A DNA stretch of 5,430 nt from positions 1 through 5,430 of the forward strand of contig PLEA01000638.1 of the NCBI GenBank assembly GCA_003136335.1. The letters are read 5' to 3'. Shown piece after piece: positions 1 to 4,711 of this stretch (position 1 is its first letter; each line of letters opens with the position of its first letter). Made by a program: the position numbers and the translations under genes. This DNA is from Acidobacteriaceae bacterium. GTDB taxonomy: Bacteria; Acidobacteriota; Terriglobia; Terriglobales; SbA1. The notes beneath the pieces are model-generated. The model worked only from the letters and a program-made list of their open reading frames with translations, had not been told where the DNA came from and did no database searches.

Positions 1-1
1 A

Positions 2-94
2 ACTTATCTCAACCCTCCGCAACTGCCGATCCTCGATCACGCGGCAGCGTCCGCCGCGCCAGCGGCTGCGTACAAATCGCCATTACACTCATAA
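2..94 (+). CDS. Possible C-terminal tail of a gene cut by the left edge
   Basis: Reading frame 2 is open from the window edge to a TAA at 92-94, giving about 30 residues with an Ala/Pro-rich tail (LPILDHAAASAAPAAAYKS). The other two plus frames are also open here. Frame 1 stops at 169-171, and frame 3 runs to about 240 but is Arg-rich, as expected when an Ala-rich GCN-codon frame is read one base off. That pattern favours frame 2 as the real one. No domain can be recognised in so short a piece, and the direction of the true neighbour gene cannot be proven from this window. It may be only intergenic sequence. Confidence 0.3.
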   Translation, partial: TYLNPPQLPILDHAAASAAPAAAYKSPLHS

Positions 95-252
95 CCCGCG
101 AAAAACGGCTTTGCTCGCTCATAAAGTGCGACAGCGATCCGATCTCCGAGTTTTCCTCATCACCTCTGTAACCTCCAACCTTGACCAAGCAATTTCGAAA
201 GCAGATCATCGTCAAGGCGGAGTCGGTACATGCAGAAACTGACTACAGGGCC

Positions 253-325
253 CTAACTCCTTTGTTCTCAGGATTTTGCTCTCCAAGTCCTTGGAACTCA
301 AGATTTTGCAAGGCATTTTTGCAAA
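253..325. repeat. Degenerate tandem repeat ending in TTTTGC
   Basis: Two 27-bp copies lie 30 bp apart (253-279 and 283-309) and match at about 21 of 27 positions. Both have the pattern C-AA-TCCTT followed by CTCA-GATTTTGC. A third, truncated echo (TTTTGCAA at 317-324) repeats the end of copy two. The block is followed by a G-rich run and GGTACC near 366. I recall similar CTCCTTTGTT/GATTTTGC and GGGGGTACC sequences as recurring intergenic repeats in Acidobacteriota. That recollection is unverified, whereas the internal repetition is directly visible. Confidence 0.5.
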
Positions 326-541
326 CCCCGCGCCAGTCAAGGCATTGAGAGGTATGGGAGGGGGTACCGACCGAAACCGAAAATTTTCCCGAACTGGCCC
401 TTGCTCCAAACCGCGTACTGAGCGTCGCCGCCTAATTTTCTTCGGATAGATTTCCACAACGCAAGGCGACGTAAACGTGATTTGGATGAGATCACCGGCG
501 AGCTCCCATAGCCAGCGAAGTCCCGAACCCTGCACCGCCCC

Positions 542-550
542 TGCTAAAAT
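542..550 (+). promoter_or_regulatory. Candidate extended -10 element of the ABC exporter gene
   Basis: TGCTAAAAT reads as a TGn extended -10 with hexamer TAAAAT (545-550). No good -35 hexamer sits 16-18 bp upstream, which is typical of extended -10 promoters. Transcription would begin near 557, leaving a leader of only about 12 nt before the ATG at 569. The assignment rests on motif and position only. Confidence 0.4.
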
Positions 551-568
551 TTCATCTACTGGATTTGC

Positions 569-2383
569 ATGCTGCTTAAGAGTTTGCGACCGCTGCTGCC
601 TTATCTGAAACGCTACCGCTGGGGGTTCGCCGCCGGCACGCTCTGCGTCTTGCTCACCAACGGCATCTGGATCCTGTTTCCGCTAGTGCTCGGCAAGGCT
701 GCCGACGATCTGCACGAAGGCGTAACCAGGCACAAGCTGTTCCTCTACGCCGCAGTACTGCTCGCCATCGCCGTCACCAAGGGCATCTTCCAGTTCCTCA
801 CCCGCTGGATCGTGATTGGCATCTCGCGCGACATGGAGTTTGACCTGCGTAACGATCTGTTCGCGCGTCTGGAAATCCTTTCGTATTCCTACTACCAGCG
901 CCACCGCACCGGCGACATCATGGCGCGCGCCACCAACGACCTGAACGCGGTCCGGGCGCTGCTCGGGCCTGCGATCATGTACTCGGCTAATACCATCGTC
1001 TACACCGCAGGCGCGCTGGCCTTCATGATCTCCATCAGTCCCTGGCTCACGCTTTACACGTTCCTGCCCTTGCCTGCCGTGAGCATCGTGATCCAGACCT
1101 TCGGCCGGCGGATTCACGAGCGTTTCGAGAGAATTCAGGCGATGTTCTCCGACATTTCTGCGCGCGCGCAGGAGAATTTTTCCGGTGCGCGCCTGATCCG
1201 CGCCTACGTGCAGGAAGACGCGGAGATTCGCGCCTTCGAAACCGAGAACCAGGAATACATCCGCCGCAGCCTGCGACTGGTGCGCCTGATGGGCATGCTC
1301 TGGCCGACACTGGAATTGATGCTGGGTTGCGCCGTGGTGCTGGTGTTGTGGCTCGGGGGACGCGAGGTCATCCATGGACTTTCGCATGTGACGCTGGTTT
1401 CGAATCTGGGAAACTCGCATCCTGCAATCACCACCACGCTGTCTCTCTCCGGTTCGATGAGTGTTGGGCAATTCGTCGCGTTCAGCACTTACATGATGCA
1501 GCTTACTTGGCCGATCATCGCCCTCGGTTGGGTTATCAACCTCTTCCAGCGCGGAACTGCGTCGTTGATCCGCATCAACGAAATCATGCACGAGCAGCCT
1601 GACATCCAGGATGCTCCCGGCGCACAAGCCCGCGAGATCACTGGCGAGATTGAGTTCCGCGGACTCAACTTCAGCTATGAGGGAAAACCTGTTCTGCACG
1701 ATGTGAACCTGCGCGTGCCCGCAGGCAGCAGCCTGGCAATCGTCGGCCCGACGGGTTCGGGGAAGACAACGTTGGTCAGTCTGATCCCGCGCATCTACGA
1801 CGCGGAGCCAGGAACAGTTGTGATCGACGGACGGCCGATTCGCGAATACCTATTGGCATCGTTGCGCAAGGATATTGGATTCGTGCCCCAGGAGACTTTC
1901 CTGTTCAGTGATCGCATCCGCGAGAACATCGCCCTGGGAGTGGACTCAGCCACCGACCGGGAAATTCACTATGCGGCGGATGCGGCGAACATTGCGGCCG
2001 ACATCGAGGGCTTTCCCGAAGGCTACGACACGATGGTGGGAGAGCGCGGCATCACGCTCTCTGGCGGACAGAAGCAGCGCACGGCGATTGCGCGCGCCCT
2101 AATCCGCAATCCGAAGATTCTGATTCTCGACGACGCGCTCTCCAGCGTCGACACGCATACCGAAGACAAGATTCTCAACCACCTGCGCGACGTCATGCGC
2201 GGCCGCACCACAATTTTTATCTCGCACCGCGTCTCCACCGTGCGCAACGCGGACCGCATTGCCGTGCTGCATGGCGGACGCATCGTCGAACTGGGAACCC
2301 ACGACGAACTGCTGGCCTTGAACGGCTACTACTGCGACCTGTATAACAAGCAATTGCTGGAAGAAGAGCTCGCCGAAGTCTGA
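569..2383 (+). CDS. Half-size ABC exporter, fused TMD-NBD (MdlA/YheI-like multidrug or lipid exporter subunit)
   Basis: A 604-residue inner-membrane ABC exporter subunit, expected to dimerise and use ATP to move a hydrophobic substrate outward. The substrate is unknown. The N-terminal type IV exporter domain has about six membrane helices (roughly residues 15-45, 56-82, 132-158, 159-178, 243-268, 300-325) and the conserved RHRTGDIMARATND segment (111-124). The nucleotide-binding domain has Walker A GPTGSGKTT (393-401), Q-loop Gln441, signature LSGGQ (497-501), Walker B ILILDD (517-522), D-loop SSVD (525-528) and H-loop His553. The residue after the Walker B Asp is Asp522, not the usual catalytic Glu, as in the degenerate-site subunit of heterodimeric exporters (E. 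coli MdlA, B. subtilis YheI). No partner subunit is in the window. About 25 extra residues (271-295) lie in the loop before the last membrane helix compared with my memory of MdlA. The ATG at 569 has no Shine-Dalgarno sequence, but N-terminal homology fits this start. Confidence 0.95.
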   Translation: MLLKSLRPLLPYLKRYRWGFAAGTLCVLLTNGIWILFPLVLGKAADDLHEGVTRHKLFLYAAVLLAIAVTKGIFQFLTRWIVIGISRDMEFDLRNDLFARLEILSYSYYQRHRTGDIMARATNDLNAVRALLGPAIMYSANTIVYTAGALAFMISISPWLTLYTFLPLPAVSIVIQTFGRRIHERFERIQAMFSDISARAQENFSGARLIRAYVQEDAEIRAFETENQEYIRRSLRLVRLMGMLWPTLELMLGCAVVLVLWLGGREVIHGLSHVTLVSNLGNSHPAITTTLSLSGSMSVGQFVAFSTYMMQLTWPIIALGWVINLFQRGTASLIRINEIMHEQPDIQDAPGAQAREITGEIEFRGLNFSYEGKPVLHDVNLRVPAGSSLAIVGPTGSGKTTLVSLIPRIYDAEPGTVVIDGRPIREYLLASLRKDIGFVPQETFLFSDRIRENIALGVDSATDREIHYAADAANIAADIEGFPEGYDTMVGERGITLSGGQKQRTAIARALIRNPKILILDDALSSVDTHTEDKILNHLRDVMRGRTTIFISHRVSTVRNADRIAVLHGGRIVELGTHDELLALNGYYCDLYNKQLLEEELAEV

Positions 2384-2395
2384 GGCGTCTTCCTT

Positions 2396-2517
2396 GTAGC
2401 GCCGGCATCTTGCCGGCTGTCGCGAGAGCCTGCCCTGAGCTTGTCGAAGGGGCACCTTGCCCTCGCGGGTGTGCGGGCGAGTCGCCCCCACGACAGCCGC
2501 CGGGACGGCGGCGCTAC
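2396..2517. repeat. Nested palindromic (REP-like) multi-hairpin element
   Basis: This 122-bp element is bounded by 27-bp inverted arms (2396-2422 and 2491-2517) with ends GTAGCGCCG and CGGCGCTAC. Each arm is itself a hairpin: GCCGGCA/TGCCGGC with loop TCT on the left, and GCCGCC/GGCGGC with a 5-nt loop on the right. Between them lie CCCTGAGCTTGTCGAAGGGG (2433-2452), a motif I recall as dispersed in many environmental genomes, and a third hairpin pairing 2449-2462 with 2475-2488 (about 11 of 14). Five Ts (2518-2522) follow the right arm after it, so the element may weaken or end transcription from the ABC gene. It begins 12 bp after that gene's stop and ends 24 bp before the methyltransferase ATG. 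Confidence 0.75.
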
Positions 2518-2541
2518 TTTTTGCGGCACGGCCCACTTACC

Positions 2542-3225
2542 ATGCAGCGGATTAGCAACCAGGAAATTCTCGATTCGGACGCCTGCTCGCCAGTCGAGGT
2601 CGAAGCTTCGCTACGGGATCTGTGCCGCATCAACCGTTGGTTTGGCGGCGTGGCTACGACGCGCCGGATGATCGAGCGCGTCGCGTCCGCGACCGGAAAT
2701 AAAATCTTCTCAATGCTGGAAGTGGCCGCGGGATTTGGCGAGGTGCCTAGACTCGCGGCGCAGCATTTGGTGTCAAAGGGAATCACGCTGGATGTGACTG
2801 ACCTCGATCGAGTGCGCACGCACCTGCTGCGCGGAAACCGGGCTGTGGTCGCGGATGCACTCGCGCTTCCCTTCTCGGATTGCAGTTTCGATCTGGTGAG
2901 TTGCAGCCTGTTCGCGCATCACCTGGAGCCCGCCGAACTGGCGCGCTTTGCCGGCGAGGCGCTGCGCGTGAGCCGCTGCGCCGTTTTGATCAATGATCTG
3001 GTCCGGCATCCATTGCATCTGGCCATGGTGTATGCGGGTTTTCCGTTGATGCGGAGTTATGTGTCTCGGTTCGACGGACTGGCGTCCGTGCGACGCGCCT
3101 ACGTTCCGGACGAGATGCGGCGGATTCTTTCGTCGGGTGCGAAGGCTGCCCCGCGGGTTGAGATCTCACGCCAATTCCTGTTTCGTATGGGAGTGATTGC
3201 GTGGAAGACGGGCTCTGATAATTGA
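2542..3225 (+). CDS. Class I SAM-dependent methyltransferase (Methyltransf_11/UbiE-like fold)
   Basis: A 227-residue cytoplasmic protein predicted to transfer a methyl group from S-adenosylmethionine to an unknown small-molecule acceptor. The SAM-binding motif I is MLEVAAGFG (58-66), with Glu60 in the acidic position and the first Gly of E-x-G-x-G-x-G replaced by Ala62. The end of strand beta 2 is DVTDLDR (84-90). The run ADALALPFSDCSFDLV (104-119) is a classic Methyltransf_11 motif, followed by AHHLEP (125-130). The distinctive NDLVRHPLHL (151-160) recalls small methyltransferases found near type III polyketide synthases or flavin reductases in other bacteria, but neither neighbour is present here. 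The frame stays open upstream to a TTG at 2410, but that extension translates the repeat element, so ATG 2542 is preferred. No Shine-Dalgarno is visible. The stop codon lies inside the left arm of the 3220-3319 inverted repeat. The enzyme class is secure and the substrate unknown. Confidence 0.9.
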   Translation: MQRISNQEILDSDACSPVEVEASLRDLCRINRWFGGVATTRRMIERVASATGNKIFSMLEVAAGFGEVPRLAAQHLVSKGITLDVTDLDRVRTHLLRGNRAVVADALALPFSDCSFDLVSCSLFAHHLEPAELARFAGEALRVSRCAVLINDLVRHPLHLAMVYAGFPLMRSYVSRFDGLASVRRAYVPDEMRRILSSGAKAAPRVEISRQFLFRMGVIAWKTGSDN

Positions 3226-3319
3226 TGATTGCTGATTGCTGATTGCTGATTGAAAAACCGCGAGTACTGGGTTGCTTTCAGTTCTTCCATCAACAATCAG
3301 CAATCAGCAATCAACAATT
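3220..3319. repeat. Inverted repeat of a 7-bp unit between convergent genes; possible bidirectional terminator
   Basis: The left arm (3220-3248, continuing to 3252) is made of TGATTGC units in tandem at 3226, 3233 and 3240, with a partial copy at 3247. The right arm (3291-3319) carries the complementary CAATCAG units at 3294 and 3301 and a variant at 3308. The arms pair at 27 of 29 positions across a 42-nt spacer. The element fills almost all of the space between two convergent stop codons, where a shared terminator is expected. It lacks a classic GC-rich stem with a T tail, so the terminator role is inferred. It may equally be a dispersed genomic repeat. Confidence 0.75.
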
Positions 3320-3325
3320 CTCGTC

Positions 3326-4045
3326 TCACCGCACGACGAGCACTTCTCTCACGTTGTCGCGGGCGAGGAAGAACTTGATGGAGGCGAAGTCGCGGAAGAG
3401 AGTCTCGATGTGGCGGTTGTTGAAAACACGCTGCAGGCGGAAGCCGTCGGTATTCGCGGTGTGTATGGTCCCGGTAAGCCCGCGGCGCGCTTCCCGGCGC
3501 AGCACGATGGGCTGCATCTCGAGCGTATCTTTTCCGACGATGTGAAAACGGTAGCAGGGCGAATCCGGGCCTGCATCCTTGGTGTGGAAAAACGCCAGCA
3601 TCATACCTCCTGGCTTCAGTACGGACCAGAGGCGTCCCATGACCGGGCGAACCAGACTTTCATCCAGATAGTCAGGCAGATTCCAACACAGCACGACGTC
3701 GAAATGCGCTGCGGGATAAACCAGGTTGTCGGCCAGGAATCGCCGGCTGTCGAGGATGGGATTTCCCTGTTCATCTTTCGTGGCCAGATTGGGATCGGTG
3801 GAAGCCACCAGAAGATCTTCACTGTAAATCTTGTGGCTGCGTTCGGTGAAGAACCGGATGTTCGCCGCTGACGTGGAACCGAGATCGAGAAAGCACAGAG
3901 GAGTGTCGGCTTCCCACACGCGGGAGAGTTCGCCGAGACTGCTGGAACGACGGGTGAGTTTTGGGGCGGCCTGTGGTGTGGTCGCCTCTGTACCGCCCGA
4001 AGAGCCGCGAAAGAGCTTCATGAAATTATGGGTGACTGATGCCAT
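3326..4045 (-). CDS. Divergent class I SAM-dependent methyltransferase, distal gene of the bactofilin operon
   Basis: With the ATG at 4045 this is a 239-residue cytoplasmic protein. Residues 1-45 are Ser/Thr/Arg-rich and probably disordered. A Rossmann-type methyltransferase core follows: degenerate motif I FLDLGSTSAANIRFF (52-66), with Asp54 and Gly56 but without the later glycines; acidic residues at the end of beta 2 (Glu76/Asp77); FDVVLCWNLPDYL (115-127) as motif IV; and LKPGGMMLAFF (143-153) as the usual post-motif. The acceptor is unknown. The gene lies about 100 bp downstream of the bactofilin stop on the same strand and is probably cotranscribed with it. The start is uncertain: a GTG at 4117 would add 24 residues and an ATG at 4021 would remove 8. 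None has a clear Shine-Dalgarno, and ATG 4045 follows a 7-bp hairpin by 11 nt. The class assignment is good, but a link to bactofilin function is inference from position only. Confidence 0.85.
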   Translation of the reverse strand: MASVTHNFMKLFRGSSGGTEATTPQAAPKLTRRSSSLGELSRVWEADTPLCFLDLGSTSAANIRFFTERSHKIYSEDLLVASTDPNLATKDEQGNPILDSRRFLADNLVYPAAHFDVVLCWNLPDYLDESLVRPVMGRLWSVLKPGGMMLAFFHTKDAGPDSPCYRFHIVGKDTLEMQPIVLRREARRGLTGTIHTANTDGFRLQRVFNNRHIETLFRDFASIKFFLARDNVREVLVVR

Positions 4046-4056
4046 CAGACTGATAG

Positions 4057-4078
4057 AGTCGCCTTGCCCGCGGCGACT
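4057..4078 (-). promoter_or_regulatory. Hairpin just upstream of the methyltransferase start
   Basis: In the minus-strand transcript, AGTCGCC pairs perfectly with GGCGACT around an 8-nt loop (GCGGGCAA). The hairpin ends 11 nt before the ATG at 4045. The only purine-rich stretch near that start (AAGGCGA) lies in the loop and 3' arm, so folding could limit translation or stabilise the processed message. If translation began at the GTG at 4117, the hairpin would be inside coding sequence and this reading would fail. Confidence 0.35.
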
Positions 4079-4147
4079 GGTGCCCCAAGACTTTGAATCA
4101 ATCTCTAGAACCAACACTTTAACTCATTGCGCAAAGCCCGGTAACAG

Positions 4148-4507
4148 TTACTTTCCAGCCGCTTTCTCCGCTCTGCCCTGTATGTCAATCTTGCCCTTCA
4201 GGTAGGCGCCTTCCTCAATGGAAATCCGCTGGGTGGAAATGTCGCCGGTGACCACGGCAGTCTTGCGCAATTCGACGCGGTCGCTGGCTTGCACATTGCC
4301 TTCTAGCTTGCCTTGCACCACTAAGCCTTTGGCCTCAACCGAAGCCTTGACCTGGCCGTGCGGACCCACGGTCAAACTGTTGTTTTTGAGGGAGATGCTG
4401 CCCTCGACCTGACCGTCAACGTAAAGGTCTTCGCTGCCCGACAATTCGCCTTTGATCACCACCGACTTGCCAATCTGCGCCAAATCTGCCGACAACGGAG
4501 CACTCAT
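4148..4507 (-). CDS. Bactofilin (polymer-forming cytoskeletal protein)
   Basis: A 119-residue protein of the bactofilin family (DUF583/PF04519). Bactofilins polymerise without nucleotides into membrane-associated filaments that scaffold cell-wall enzymes, shape or polar machinery in other bacteria. The sequence is almost entirely the core domain (about 10-110), with the expected short-period beta-helix pattern of alternating hydrophobic residues and Gly turns: IGKSVVIKGELSGSEDLYV (12-30), DGQVEGSI (31-38), GKLEGNV (66-72), VVTGDIS (85-91) and AYLKGKIDI (101-109). The tails are very short (MSAPLSADLA before, a basic RAEKAAGK after) with no membrane helix, so any membrane contact would use the short N-terminus. 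The ATG at 4507 has a strong AAGGAG eight nt upstream. A methyltransferase follows on the same strand. The M23 peptidase or ParAB-type neighbours seen with some bactofilins are absent. Family assignment is firm, while the cellular role here is unknown. Confidence 0.95.
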   Translation of the reverse strand: MSAPLSADLAQIGKSVVIKGELSGSEDLYVDGQVEGSISLKNNSLTVGPHGQVKASVEAKGLVVQGKLEGNVQASDRVELRKTAVVTGDISTQRISIEEGAYLKGKIDIQGRAEKAAGK

Positions 4508-4515
4508 AAGATATT

Positions 4516-4521
4516 CTCCTT
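4516..4521 (-). promoter_or_regulatory. Ribosome binding site of the bactofilin gene
   Basis: AAGGAG on the minus strand lies 8 nt before the ATG at 4507. It is the only strong Shine-Dalgarno sequence seen in front of any gene in this window. It fixes the bactofilin start and suggests efficient translation. Confidence 0.8.
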
Positions 4522-4584
4522 AAGGAAGCGGGGATGCTGCTCTACCAACCAACAGGTACTGGGACGGCCGCGTCGCTCCTCTCG

Positions 4585-4614
4585 ACTATACCCAACTAAG
4601 ATAGCGTGCGGCAA
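4585..4614 (-). promoter_or_regulatory. Candidate sigma70-type promoter of the bactofilin operon
   Basis: On the minus strand, TTGCCG (4614-4609) and TATAGT (4590-4585) are separated by 18 bp. Both are close to the TTGACA and TATAAT consensus. Transcription would start near 4577-4579, giving a leader of about 70 nt that contains the ribosome binding site. This is a prediction from sequence only. Confidence 0.5.
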
Positions 4615-4692
4615 GCGCGGTACTTCGGTAACGCAAGAAAAGACAGGCTTAATTGATACAGGAAAATACGCTCTGCAACCCGGTGGGAGGAT

Positions 4693-4701
4693 TGCTACAC
4701 T
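4693..4701 (+). promoter_or_regulatory. Candidate extended -10 element of the secreted-protein gene
   Basis: TGCTACACT is a TGn extended -10 with hexamer TACACT and no clear -35. It shares the TGCTAnnnT form with the element before the ABC exporter. Its end is only 10 bp from the ATG at 4712, so the message would have a leader of a few nucleotides or be nearly leaderless. This agrees with the lack of a Shine-Dalgarno at normal distance; GGGAGG at 4685-4690 is too far upstream. Confidence 0.35.
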
Positions 4702-4711
4702 AACCAATAGT

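Larger units (their letters stand above)
95..568. other. Gene-poor intergenic region upstream of the ABC exporter
   Basis: I see no convincing gene in this stretch. Minus-strand open frames at 9-215 and 212-535 lack recognisable domains or ribosome binding sites, and the second is built largely from the repeated sequence at 253-325. The region holds degenerate tandem repeats (253-325), a G-rich patch near 355-366, and a 7-bp inverted repeat (CGTCGCC at 423-429 and GGCGACG at 465-471). A candidate extended -10 element lies at its right end (542-550). Nothing resembling a structured RNA family was recognised. Confidence 0.6.
4522..4711. other. Divergent intergenic region between the bactofilin and secreted-protein genes
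   Basis: No gene is visible. A minus-strand open frame at 4504-4902 crosses it but lies antisense to the signal peptide region and has no domain. The region contains the bactofilin promoter candidate (4585-4614) and the extended -10 of the secreted-protein gene (4693-4701), about 80 bp apart. No obvious operator palindrome shared by both promoters was found. Confidence 0.6.

Noticed and set aside
9..215. A 68-residue minus-strand open frame at the left edge
   Set aside because: There is no domain, no signal, and its composition is unlike the real genes here. The plus-strand frame 2 tail is a slightly better explanation for the first 94 bases.
423..471. 7-bp inverted repeat CGTCGCC/GGCGACG upstream of the exporter
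   Set aside because: A 35-nt loop and a short stem in GC-rich sequence are expected by chance. It is not near enough to the promoter candidate to claim an operator.
212..535. A 107-residue minus-strand open frame upstream of the exporter
   Set aside because: Much of it is translation of the tandem repeat (253-325), giving a repeated SKxLESKILRTKEL-like peptide. There is no ribosome binding site and no domain.
683..1699. A 338-residue open frame on the minus strand inside the exporter gene
   Set aside because: It lies antisense to the membrane domain of a clear ABC exporter, has Arg/His/Gln-rich low-complexity composition and no domain. Long antisense frames are common opposite GC-rich genes.
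2099..2536. A 145-residue minus-strand open frame across the end of the exporter and the repeat element
   Set aside because: Part is antisense to the nucleotide-binding domain and part is repeat sequence, with no domain.
2410..2541. N-terminal extension of the first methyltransferase from a TTG at 2410
   Set aside because: The extra 44 residues are translation of the palindromic repeat element. The ATG at 2542 gives a protein of normal family length.
3272..3871. A 199-residue open frame on the plus strand opposite the second methyltransferase
   Set aside because: Its start lies in the inverted-repeat region and its sequence has no recognisable domain, while the minus strand encodes coherent methyltransferase motifs.
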